Of a stretch of DNA of 64,000 nt, positions 1-10,688 are shown piece after piece; position 1 is the stretch's first letter, and the number at the start of each line of letters is the position of its first letter. The DNA comes from Adiantum capillus-veneris (Eukaryota > Streptophyta > Polypodiopsida > Polypodiales > Pteridaceae). The position numbers were made by a program, and so were the translations under genes. Location: contig CM043953.1 in NCBI GenBank assembly GCA_014529385.2, positions 82,094,338 through 82,158,337 on the forward strand, read 5' to 3'. The notes under the pieces are model-generated. The model had not been told where the DNA came from. It was given only the letters and a program-made list of their open reading frames with translations, and did no database searches.

Positions 1-955
1 CCAAAGTGGATCAGGAGGTCACCGCGAACAAAGCTCTAGCTTTTTGACATTCTAGTGGCTTCAGCTATGCTTTACGGAGTTTAGATATGGGGCCCCTCAG
101 TAGACCACCATGGCAGATTTGGCAGCACGGATGGATGGAGATGTATGGAGAGGCCTCGGGTCTCTATGATTTCCCCGATGATTCGGGCTAAGGCCTCAGT
201 GCCACATGAGATTGTCCGAGCCGAGCTAGCCGACCCACAGTCGTGGTCGAGGCATTGACTAGATCAGTATTCTTTATACACAGTGTATGGGACCTCCTCA
301 GAAACAGATACACTCTGCTAGCCTTGGAGTCATCCCGACAGCTAGCACTGCAGGGTGACACAGCATGTTTGTATGGGCAGATGACATCATGGTTTCAATC
401 ACCTGGTTTCAGCATGGATAGATTGCCTCCGTTCCAGTACTCCTTGGATGCACCCTCCCTATCTCTCACACGGACAGAGGATCTGATTCAGCTAGATACC
501 AGAAGCACGTGGATACAGCCGGCGCACGAGTTGGGCACGAAGATGGCTTTCTATAGAGAGCATCTTCTCCAACTCACTGAGGACAGTTTTGTGACTAGGC
601 CTGCATACATGGATACACACTTATCTCATGGGATACGATGTGCTATTGGGCAGATACGCGCATCCTCACATCAGCTTCAGATTGAGACTGACCGATTTGA
701 GGGGTACCAGCAGAGGATAAGTTACGTCATTTATGTCGCCTAGAGCCAGAGATAGAGCTGCACTACACATGTCACTGCCCGGTATACTATGAGATACAAG
801 GCTGCTTCCACTGTCTGTTCAGAGAGGGTTTTGGACCATTTTCTAGAGTCATGAGATACGAAGATCAGAGATGTCTTGGATTGTTTCTACTAGAGCTGCA
901 CAGACATAGAGAGGGCTTGCTGACATCAAGGGAGAGCAATCTTTATCACTTTAAA
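1..955 (+). pseudogene. LINE (non-LTR retrotransposon) ORF2, C-terminal remnant
   Basis: Degraded coding sequence from the end of a non-LTR retrotransposon polyprotein, downstream of the reverse transcriptase. Read across two or more frames, it begins with an 'LYGV.IWG' motif, the usual start of the post-RT region, and ends with a Cys/His module (CRLEPEIELHYTCHC, about 740-785) followed by a conserved tail with 'CLGLFLLEL'. The longest open piece is 243-743 (166 codons). The same domain order occurs in the LINE at 19.1-22.5 kb (LLYGVEVWGG, then CTLCPRQVRESEYHTLLEC), but the sequences are diverged, so this is a different family. The 5' part lies outside the window. Stop codons and frameshifts make it non-functional. 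Assignment rests on motif order, not a database hit. Confidence 0.7.
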
Positions 956-2740
956 TGAGTTAAATCAGCCCAAGGAGAACACACTACAGAGTAGCCCAGT
1001 CATTTAAGCCAAAGAAACCTCCAGCCAGTTGTAAATTCAAACCAAAATCAAGGGGCCTGTTTTTTACTGTTAGAAAACAGAATGAAAAAGGCCAACAATA
1101 AGAAGCAATCTAAACAAAATAACCAATAATTACACTGCCCATCTCGTAGAGTCAGCTGCCACTAAGAAGAAAACCAATAAAACTCGCTGGGCCACTTTAA
1201 GAGAATTCACCGATAACCACGAGTGCTCCATGTGAGTTAAACAAACACTGACAACCTATTCTGGTCCCTGGAAAGCCAAAAATTGGTCGACAACCTACAT
1301 TTTTTCAAAAAACTACCAAATGCACTTCCTTTCAACAAAGCGGGTATTGTAAAAACCTACCTGACCGCATTTATGCGGATCCCATAGCCATTCGTAGACC
1401 TACACCACGTATGAATACCTTACAGTTCACACTGTCCATCATCAGTAACATCTGCCATAATTCTCAACTACAATAGGCCAGTCCTGGTACGTTGGTTTCA
1501 GGTTAGGTATCCTGTCATACAAAACTAAGAAAATAGTAAAGGAAGAGGCACCAAAACAAAAATGTTGGCAAAGCCTTCAAGCACATAACTTACAAGTAAA
1601 GACAAAGATTACTAGACCAAACCTACCTGCAAATTAGATATCAGCCTTTCCACGCATACACCATAAGTGCTTCCCTTATTCTGCAGATGTGGCGCAAGTC
1701 CCACTGGTCCAGGTAACACATTATGGTGAGTTGAATTAGTGACTCCAACGCGTTCAATATCAAAACGCTAGATCCACAAATAAGAGAAGAACGAAAATTA
1801 ATACATCAGTATGGTGTGTACCCTGTCAGGGATTATATATCATGAGAAGTTGAGAACCCTGTTGCACACTTAGCAAGAGAATAAGCTAGGACCTATGTTG
1901 TATCAACAGAGCACCACCGACAAAATCTGAGGAGAACCATGAAAAGGCTTGTTGACATACTTCTAGCAAAACGAAGGTTCGTTTGTTGTGCCAGTGTCCA
2001 TCTCCAACTTTCAACTTCCAGAACGTAGACAAGTGACAGAACACATGAAACTGAAAACATTTACAATCAATTCTGTAAAACTTTGCTGGTGCATGAACAT
2101 TCATTAAGCAAGAGCTCATTTTATGAAAGAAAACTGGCTATTAGCCAATTGCACATAGCATTGACTGGCATTAATATGAAAAACGTTAACCATGGGTTCA
2201 GTAACATTACTACTATCAACTATGTTAAACCTTCCCTAATATACACACACCAAATCTGACAAACTTAGAATACGAAACTGGAAAGAACACTCAAACTTGA
2301 AACAGCCCATTGACACTTTTGAGACCCGTACTGCCAGGAACAAGACTTGAATAAAGAATTGCAAACTGAGCCAAGTAAAATTACATTTCAAAGGCTGATG
2401 TCAATCAGATGTTTAAAATATAAAAATGTGAAATCCTGGAACTGGCCCTCAAAGCCCTCTGCCGTGTTGTCTTAAAATTTGCCGCTGTTTTACAAACATC
2501 CTAACCATTACTAATTGTTAAATTGACAATGTCATGTATGTAAAGCCTAATCAATAAATCAAATCCACTGCCTTTCCCTATTTCTTGCTGCCCTGTTAAA
2601 AACTTGGGGAGCAGAGAAGTCCGTTAAACCATCGAAAGTTACTGTGTAACAAATCTGGTCATGGGCCATACAAACAGTCACTCGTGATACTTGGCCCCAT
2701 TCTGTCTGTCTTGAAAATACTCAATTCCAATTGAACCTTC
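956..2740. other. Non-coding stretch between LINE remnant and MBD gene
   Basis: AT-rich sequence without a recognisable gene on either strand. The part nearest 2740 probably holds the 3' untranslated region of the minus-strand MBD gene. A 77-codon minus-strand ORF at 1886-2119 has no recognisable motif and is probably chance. Confidence 0.5.
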
Positions 2741-2747
2741 TCATTGT

Positions 2748-5177
2748 CTAGCACTTCATGCTGCCAAGAGATGATCCTTTTGCTGAAGCCAAGAACTCCA
2801 CGCACAAATTTCTTCCTAACGTAACAAGCAAATCCCTTTCCTGCTTTAGTATCAGTTTGACGGATTTCTTTTCGCCAACCTTAATCACCGATGCTGTTCT
2901 AGGTTGCAACTCCTTTGTGTAACCCAGATTTACCTCTGAAGCATTCCTGATCATTGATGCATCATACAATCCAAGAGCTTTCAAATTTGCTTTGTACCTG
3001 GCAGTGAGATAGTCAGTAACTGCTTTGTCATGAGCTCCACTTGGCTCTTGCCTGTTTAGCAGGCCTGGATAACTACTTTGAGCTGTCTTTATATCACACT
3101 CCACTCCTGAAGAAAATTCGTGCCTGTCTGCATCTCTTGAAGTCTGTTCCATGCAGAATAGCCACTTCTCTTTGCCTCGCAGCTCCTTAACTGTACTGCG
3201 GAGCCGTTTGGGAGACAGTAGAGAAACAGAGTCAGAGTTCCTCTTATGGTTTTGCACTGCAAAGCACAAACATTACACATTCATACCCAGGCAAGAAGCT
3301 AGCATTGGAGAACAATATGCAGTAAATGTATCACCAATCGGCACAAACCTGTTTCGTTGTGCATGCACGCATTTGAAATTCCAGGCCAACCAGACATATA
3401 GGGCTTGCCTACATCATTCGCGTCGAACTCAGTGCAAGAACCTGATCCCTCTACTCGAGGGCCCTTGTCTGAGGCTCTTAAAACATCACTGCTTCCACTG
3501 GGAAAGCTAGTCACGTTCATTTGCCCTTCATTTATTTTAAACCTCTCTAGAATGACGTTTGGTGGGCATAAAGTCTGACACATTGAAGCTTGGCAACTGA
3601 AGTCGTTTGCAGAAGTCAAATATGTAGTTCTGGCCAGAACAGCTTGGGAATTATCTAGAGAGCCTACACTTTGATCTTGCCTTGGTATCAAAAAAGGTAA
3701 GGTAGAAGTAGTGGCAAAGCACTCAAGAGGCCTAAATTGAGGCTTGTTCCTGCATAAGCGCCCAGTTTGTAGAAAGCTCAAAACTTCATTCTTAGATCGA
3801 AAACGACGACCTGTCACTGGATCCTTGTAGTACTGCAACAAAATACCTCAAGCTAAGATAAACACATTGCACAATAGACACAATTACTGAGCTCTTAAAG
3901 CGCAAAACAGAAAGATAAACTAAATCTACCTTGTCTGTGGTACCTGCCGTACTGCCAGCCATACGGGTCTTGACTTCTGTTATCCATCCAGTAGGTAACC
4001 AATCGGGAGAGTCAATGATTCGGACTCTAGGATCTGGGAATTTCTCTTTGTCTTCTGATAGACATAGGGCATTCCCACCATTCATTAACCCTGTTAGCTT
4101 CTCCCGATCAGATCTTCCACTACCCTTCTTTGAGGGACAAGAACTCACTTTTTCCTTCTCTGGACAAATGGTCAAAGCTCCAGACTCTGTCTTTGCCTCC
4201 ATAGGTGCGACCTCAGACACTTGAGCAGGCAAGCCACCTCTCTCAATCTTTTCCATAACGTGCATTTGTGAAAAGAGACCAGAGCTTGTGATGCATGAAG
4301 CCTCTGCATGCCTGAGGGACTGAAAATCTGCAGCCCACTGGGGAAAAGGTTGGGAAGTCAAATCCCACATGGGAATAGAGGCCTTATAATGATCAAAGCC
4401 ACGTGAAATGCTTGAAGCAACACTGGCCTGATCAACATTGGAATATAAACCACTGAGACGTTGAGGCCCTTTATCCCATGGCCCAATCCCAGTTTTGGGC
4501 TTAAGCCCCTCAGGACTAGAAAAGAATGGAGGAAGAACACTGGTTGCACATCCAGGCTGCCCTGAAGCATTGACTGAAGGATTCTTTATATGTGATCCTC
4601 CTGCGGCAGCATGACTAAAGAGGGGTGCAGATGCATATACATTCGTGTGATTAAACTCCTCCGAAGTAAATGGCTTGCAACTCTTCTTCTGCTTATCTGG
4701 TATGAAGGCAAGGTTGCTGGTCTCAGTAATCCTATCCTTCGCAGCATCCCCATTTTGGCTGACGGCATGTCCCTTGTATATTTTCTCACCAAGTTGTGAA
4801 CCGTGACAGCTGACTAATCTGGGATCGCTATGATGAAGAATTCCATCAGCCTGTGGCATGTGGTTGATGTATCTCGAGTTCAACATGGTCGTGCATGAAG
4901 CGAATGGACCAGAATCCGACATCATCTTGTCATGCCCAAACATGTTGCGGAACAGCTCAAGCCAGCCACCCCTCCTGGGATGCAGGGAGCTTCCAAGGTC
5001 ATGTGAGCAAGATGCCTCCCGCAAATCCAGACCCAATTCATTTGAAGGCACCTCATTCAGGTCAAGCGCCTGCTTGTTAAGATCCAAGGACTGCTTATCC
5101 ATTATTATATTGGAAGCAGGGTCGTAATTGTGTTGTTTTATTGTGGGTGTTACAAAATCGAACCCTGATACAGCCAT
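2748..5177 (-). CDS. Methyl-CpG-binding-domain (MBD) protein, plant MBD13-like; three exons
   Basis: Three exons on the minus strand: 5177-3930, 3832-3349 and 3256-2748. Both introns (3833-3929, 97 bp; 3257-3348, 92 bp) have GT..AG ends and the joined exons total 2241 nt, exactly 747 codons. The start is the ATG at 5177; two upstream in-frame codons lack an ATG. The MBD fold spans about residues 388-445 and is split by intron 1 between 'DWLPTGWITEVKTRMAG..TTDK' and 'YYKDPVTGRRFRSK', matching the LP.GW..E...R / YY.DP.TG..FRS pattern of plant MBD proteins that read or associate with methylated chromatin. The N-terminus holds 'SLDLNKQALDLNEVP', a DLNxxP EAR-type repression motif, followed by 'LGLDL'. 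Basic patches such as 'SPKRLRS' in exon 3 suit nuclear location. No disruption is seen; this is the one host gene here that looks functional. DNA methylation binding itself is not proven by the motif. Confidence 0.85.
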
Positions 5178-5805
5178 GAACAATCACCCCCCCAAAACAC
5201 AAACATACACACCTGTTCTCCAGAATTCCAAGGACACTGAAGCACAAGAACGGTGCTGTTTTTCAAGTGAACTAAAGCCGCAACAAGAGGGACTTCAATA
5301 ATGGGGGAGAGAATAACCCTGCTTACATGGATTGAATGAATCAGAGAAAGAAAACAGTGCAAGCCACTTCGTCTTCAGTAATGACAACACTTCAAACAGC
5401 CTCTCAAGCTCCAAGAAAAACAGCCCAGAATCTAGCGTCACCTGTCGAATCAGGATATGTAAACCGCACGGTAATGCAGTTTCTCCACAGCTTCCTTTCT
5501 TCAAAATTTCCTTGGGGCCGAATGCTGACTCAACCCAATTTTACGAGTTTAAAGCATAAAATTCGCTTGTTGGAAGAGGAAGCCCTCCCACGAGCGTCTC
5601 TCTTGCATGGAAGGAAATGGCTTGTCCTGCTCCGCAAATGGCAAAGGCCTGTTGAAGACGGACCCAAGTCTGCAAAACAGACAAACAGCAATCCTCGCTT
5701 TCACGATGTGTGCGCAAATGCCGATCGGCGCAGGTATGTGTGTGCAAGCGATTACTTCAAAATACCCGCTTAATGGATCGTGGCGAGAAAACCCAACACC
5801 ACCAA

Positions 5806-5843
<38 letters not shown>

Positions 5844-6120
5844 GCAGACACCTTTATGCGTCTATACTTGCTTATGAGTACAGCAAAAAGCACAGAAGAT
5901 CTCGATTCTCCTTCTCTCTCTCTTCTATATACACTGAACCCCAACAGAATGCAGACTGGACGTTCAGGAATGTCTCATGCCTATTTCTTATGTAATGTCT
6001 GGAGAGTACCTTTGTGATATGGATACCTTCCGAGTACTCAAAAGTAGGTTTTCTTTCTTATGCTCTTTGATAAAGACCATAGGATGCATACCCACCCTCA
6101 GTATGGGTTAGATGCCTTTT
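5178..6120 (-). promoter_or_regulatory. Leader and probable promoter region of the MBD gene, with (CT)n tract
   Basis: Sequence upstream of the MBD start codon. It contains a CT/GA dinucleotide tract at 5809-5841, of the kind common in plant 5' leaders and core promoters, and several ORFs in many frames with no conserved motifs. A 5' UTR intron is possible but cannot be fixed from sequence alone. No convincing TATA box or transcription start can be chosen. Confidence 0.4.
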
Positions 6121-6482
6121 TCGCAACCTAGCTAGGTTGATGGAAGCACTAACGAGAATGGCAAGCATCCCTCCTTTCTTCGTTTTGTGCAAAGTGGGAA
6201 ACCCTCAATCGATAGCGTGCTTTTGGTGTACGTGTGACACCGAGAGAGAAAGAAAAGATGGCTATGGAGTAGAGAGTTTCTCATCATTGCTTGTGCTTTG
6301 ATTTCGGATGTCGAAAGTTTTCTAGCGTTGTCGCAAGGGAGCAAAGGGGAGCGCTAGCACTTCACCGAGGGGCTGAGAGCACATAGATGATCATGGAGAG
6401 AGAGAGCTTGCAAGACAACCGTTGGTGTGTGTATCTGAAATCTCTTGTGGGTCGGGGGGTATTCTCCTTTATATAGGCACTA

Positions 6483-6487
<5 letters not shown>

Positions 6488-6524
<37 letters not shown>

Positions 6525-6590
6525 AAAATAGGGCTTCCAATTTTTGAGAGAAAGCAAGCCATGCTTTTAGTGAAAAGCCCTATTTTTACC
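6488..6590. repeat. (GA)n microsatellite followed by a 16-bp perfect inverted repeat
   Basis: A GA tract (6488-6520) abuts the left arm (GGTAAAAATAGGGCTT, 6521-6536) of an inverted repeat whose perfect complement lies at 6575-6590, leaving a 38-nt loop. It may be a small foldback element or a hairpin in a transcript; no coding potential. Confidence 0.6.
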
Positions 6591-7663
6591 TAAAAGCAAG
6601 TTTGGTAAACTCTTATCTTGCTTTAACTTCTACCTTTCAATTTTGGTCATTTTTAAGCACAATAAAATGAAATCTTTCCAACTAATGAGATTGTAACTTC
6701 CACATATTGACTTTTAAAACGTACGACATTGATGTTCATGAGAAGCATCCTCATAAAAATATTGTTTTTACGCAGTATGATCACTCCGCACATATTTGAT
6801 GCTAAGAAAAAATCATTCTAGGGTTAGATGACATTAAAAAGCGAGTTGCTTTTCAAAAGTACAAAAAAGCAACCCAAAAAAAAACATATTTTTCCAAAAT
6901 TGAACCATGGTTTCATCGGACCCAAAAGCACAAAAAGGCCCAAAAAAAAAAAAAACTAAATCATAGCTTCTTCTGACCCAATAGAGATATGAACAACTTC
7001 ATTTTCCACTTGAAAAACACCTAAAGCATGGAAGATGGTTATGAAACATATTATGGTGCACATAAAACTACTTATTCTTTTTCTCAAAAAGATCTATAAG
7101 ATCAGAGATTTTGCAGAGCTACCCTCGGTTTACCCACCGACGACACTCACATTAGGGTCACACTACCGCAAGCAAAGATTGTTCAAGCCCATAGATGCCC
7201 CAGAGCACTAGAATACCAAGCCCGAAAAGTGCACCACACTCCATCCAAGATATCCGAATAGCGCACCACACATCCATCTGAGATATCCGACTACTACATG
7301 AGCACACCAAATAAAGGAAGATACGTGCAGTGAGCCTCTTTATACCCTATTGTTATGTTGTGAGGACTTTTCACTCCCTATCCCCCTCTGTATGCCATAT
7401 TACATGCCCAATTTGGTTCTAGATGGAGCCATCTAGCCCTTTGTAAATGATGGATGTACTCCCCTATGCATATAGTTCCACATCCAGTAGAGTTAGAGGT
7501 CCATGTTCATCACCCATATACATATATACACTCCCCCTATAAGTCTTTTGTTTAGTAGCATGTTTATTTTCAATACTTTGGCCCTTTTGTTGGGATAGCG
7601 AAAGGACACACATGTACACCATTTTGTCTCATTGGTGAATTTGGCCTCTGGAAAATGTTGCTA

Positions 7664-7666
<3 letters not shown>
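6591..7666. other. AT-rich non-coding stretch
   Basis: No gene, repeat family or RNA recognised. Contains short A-runs (for example around 6880 and 6943). Confidence 0.5.
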
Positions 7667-7723
<57 letters not shown>

Positions 7724-7740
7724 GCACGCACGCACACATG
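7667..7740. repeat. Compound microsatellite (CT)n(CA)n
   Basis: About 18 CT units run directly into CA units with CG interruptions, ending in an ACATGTGTGT palindrome. Reading frames across it encode only Ser-Leu or Thr-His repeats and are not genes. Confidence 0.95.
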
Positions 7741-8067
7741 TGTGTGGATAGGTGTGTTTTTCTTTTTTTCTTTTGCAAGGATAAAGAGTGATTTCTATGA
7801 CTTGAAAGATCTCTTAGAACACCCAAATGGTGTCAATTCTTAGGGCAAGTACAAAACTATTTACAAAGAAGGCCCAAAGGCAACAAACAGGGAAGCTCTC
7901 AAAACTGCATGCAACTAGCCACCTAGGAAAGCTGTAACACTAAAAAGCCAATGGAAAAATCCTCTCTTAAAGAGAGTACAAATTGTCTAGCAGGGAGAAA
8001 GAACTCTGGAGTAAGAGGTAGATGAGGGTGAAAGAAGTATTTTTCAAGCAAGAGAATTTTTACTTTG

Positions 8068-8253
8068 TATGTGCTTACTCCATGGGCAAGCTCTTAGCAT
8101 GGCTTAGCATAATAGAATAGTAGAGATGATGAAGAAGAAGGAGATCTTTCACTTGCTTCGTATGCGCTTACTCCATGGGCAAGCTCTTAGCATAGCTTAG
8201 CATAATAGAATAGTAAAGATGATGAAGAAGAAGGAGATGTTTCACTTGCTTGG
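8068..8253. repeat. Tandem duplication, two copies of a 93-bp unit
   Basis: Units 8068-8160 and 8161-8253 are nearly identical; both contain 'CTCCATGGGCAAGCTCTTAG' and a GATGATGAAGAAGAAGGAG tract. A third, weaker match to 'CCAAGCTCTTAAGCATAG' follows near 8268. No coding role is evident. Confidence 0.9.
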
Positions 8254-8280
8254 ATTTGCATCCATACCAAGCTCTTAAGC

Positions 8281-8284
<4 letters not shown>

Positions 8285-8332
<48 letters not shown>
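8285..8332. repeat. (GA)n microsatellite
   Basis: GA tract with one AAAG interruption. Confidence 0.95.
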
Positions 8333-9639
8333 TTTTGCTTGGCCACACTTAGCACTTGAGAGTATGTGTATGAAGGAGAGAGAGCAAAAATCTTAACGAT
8401 CCCTTGCTTTTATCTCATGCAAAACTTACAACTAGTCTTCAAATGGAATGCATACAACTTGAACAATGAGAAGTGAACACTCAAAGTGCAACTCATGCAA
8501 GCTCATACACTTATCCACTCTTGCTAAGTATGAAAAACTCTCCCTCCCCTTCTCTTGACTCTTCTTGGCAAGTGTACACACCACACATACACTCATACAC
8601 TTACTAACTTCACATAAAGCAAGTTGGTCCTACTTTGGACATGTGGTCTAGCCAAGCTTAGAAAGAGAAGAACTAGAGTCCAACTTTCTAAATAAGGAAG
8701 AGTTGATCTAACTTTAGATTTTAGCTTTTTCCTTTCACTTATTAAAAACCATAAACTTACCCTTTAATTTCAAGACCTTTGCACAAACCTTGGAGGCTTT
8801 GTGAAGCTAACCCGGGCTACACCCTTCCTGCTAAATTAGGATGGGCTTGGGTAAAATTAAAACTCACCCTTGGGCTTTAAAACTTCACCTCTTGGGCAAA
8901 ACCTTAGCGCAGTGCTTTGGAGGTGCTACCAAGCTACTCCTAACCTTGCTAAATTTAAACTATCTACGGCAAGTTAGAAATTTATCCTAAGGCTTCCCAG
9001 ACTTCGTACTTAAAGTCTAAAGATTTATTTTAATGACTCAAACTTAGCACAACTACTTTCTATTTTTAGACTCCTATGATTGATCTAGGTCATCTCCTTG
9101 CCTTGTACCTTTTATCAAAGCTTCTCAAGATATATTCATCCTTTGTTGACATGTACCTATGATTGAGGTAACTAAGTAGGAATACTTCACTCGTTCTCTT
9201 TTATTTTCTCTGAACAAATGGTCAAATTAAGATGAAAATATAATTTTAGAAGGTTAGAAATTAATTTTCATGATATTACCTCTCCCTTGAAATCATACTC
9301 ATCCTTGACTATGGAGTAGGAAAAATAAATTTATAGTTGATCTTGTTGCTTTGGGTAGAGGATCCCTTCTACCCATCAGCATTCTTCCACAATGGTGACT
9401 AACTTCACTTCGTGCTTGGAAGACTTAGCTATCACAAAAATGTTTTTACTTAGTCCTAATCATCTTTCGTAGTAGATTGGCAAAGTCTACTAGGTGCTTG
9501 AGAGACTAAGCTTTCGCAAGCATGATTCATAGTATGCATACACTTAAAACTTATGAACGTTAAAAGAAATTAGAGAGTCAAAACAAGACAAATTTTTTTA
9601 TAAAACATACTTGTTTATATGTGATTCTTACCGAGATTT
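8333..9639. other. Non-coding; probable decayed 3' UTR/LTR of the neighbouring gypsy element
   Basis: No gene recognised. It lies downstream (minus sense) of the gypsy integrase/chromodomain remnant. On the minus strand a purine-rich stretch (near 9280-9290) could be the polypurine tract, so the remaining part to about 8350 may be an old LTR. No second LTR copy is available in the window to confirm this. Confidence 0.35.
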
Positions 9640-10112
9640 ACATTATCCTGTAGTTGAATGTCTTGCATTCACTTTGCATCTTCAAAAGAATAGTTCCTAA
9701 ATTTGACAAGATATCATGGGATAGCCTTACCACTTCTAGAAACCTTATCTTCATGTCATAGAATTCTCTTTGGCTGCAAGATCTCTTCTTGACTTTCAAA
9801 CTCGGGTGGTTCTTCAATTACTGGTTCTTTGGGGGGCTCGCCCTTATAAGGTTTCAAGAGGCTCACATGAAAGGATTATGAATGAGCTAAGTGCTATATA
9901 ACCTAAGCTTGTAAGCTGTTTAATTGATAAGCTTATGAATCTGAATTGGGCCATAATATCTTTTTGCTAACTTAGCATAATATTTTTGGTGACCCTTGGG
10001 CGTCCTTATGTTCTCTTGCCTGGAGTATGGCTTAGGTACGCTTTGGGAAACTTGAGTAATGCCCAATCATTCTCTTTGAAGGTCAAAGCTTGTCTATGCT
10101 TATCAACAGTAA
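9640..10112 (-). pseudogene. Ty3/gypsy pol 3' end: integrase C-terminus plus chromodomain
   Basis: Minus-strand translation gives a gypsy integrase tail ('FTVDKHRQALTFKENDWAL', then 'YYAKLAKRYYGPIQIHKL' and 'HNPFHVSLLKPY') followed by a chromodomain-like segment ('EILQPKRIL' and 'YLVKFRNYSFEDAKWM' with base changes). The order integrase tail, then HVS-LK, then chromodomain is typical of plant chromoviruses, where the chromodomain directs integration to heterochromatin. Frameshifts and stops interrupt it. The 5' part of this pol is missing because the LTR of Copia element A begins immediately beside it (about 10113). Confidence 0.75.
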
Positions 10113-10326
10113 ATGCGGTAGTGATGTGTGCAAACACACTAGAACCGCCGGGGCATTTTTCCCCTCTTTAGGAGATTTTTTCTCCCGTGCATTGTATATA
10201 CGCCCATCACTCTAGGGCTATCTATCTTTCCATTGCACACTAAGTAACACACTCTCTATTGTGTGCCTTGAGCTTCCTTCGTCTTCTCCAAGCTGTGTGT
10301 GTTTCTTTGCAACCCTAATTCCAACG
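10113..10326 (+). repeat. 5' LTR of Copia element A, 5'-truncated
   Basis: Aligns with the 3' LTR from the motif GTGATGTGTG onward through 'CTAGGGCTATCTATC' to 'CCTAATTCCAAC'. It ends CG rather than the expected CA, and lacks the TGTTACC start. It retains a 'TATACGCCCATCACTC' segment deleted in the 3' LTR. Confidence 0.85.
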
Positions 10327-10327
10327 A

Positions 10328-10340
10328 TTAGTATCAGAGC
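10328..10340 (+). promoter_or_regulatory. Primer binding site (initiator Met tRNA type), one mismatch
   Basis: TTAGTATCAGAGC just after the 5' LTR corresponds to the canonical plant Copia primer site TTGGTATCAGAGC, which pairs with the 3' end of initiator methionine tRNA to prime minus-strand synthesis. Confidence 0.75.
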
Positions 10341-10688
10341 AGGTTGCGTCCTCTCGGGCTTAGTCGCCAACAGCTCCAACACACACCTGCTCACTTCCTC
10401 CGTGTTTTGTGAGCTTTGGCGAGCGTTCGCAGTTCGACAAAAAATTTGGAAAAGCGCGTAGAGCTTAGTTTGCTCAGATTCTTGATTTGGACTCATTTCG
10501 GCCTCCGTTTCCCCTACAAGTAGTACTGCACATGCTATCTCGTCATTTTGTGTAGAATTTTTGTCAGTACCGTTTTTTGCATAACAGGTGCCTTACAATC
10601 TTCTACAGTTTGTGCTATATAGCACGTGTTGTTCCCGCTTTGTTTCTCCTCTTTTCGTGTAGTTTTCACATCAAGTGCAACATTTACC

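Noticed and set aside
1886-2119. 77-codon minus-strand ORF
   Set aside because: No recognisable motif and no splice signals linking it to the MBD gene.
5549-6017. Several ORFs on both strands upstream of the MBD start
   Set aside because: No motifs; they overlap the CT tract and each other; most likely leader/promoter sequence.
8068-8253. CRISPR-like repeat pattern
   Set aside because: Only two direct copies of a long unit with no spacers; a tandem duplication in plant DNA.
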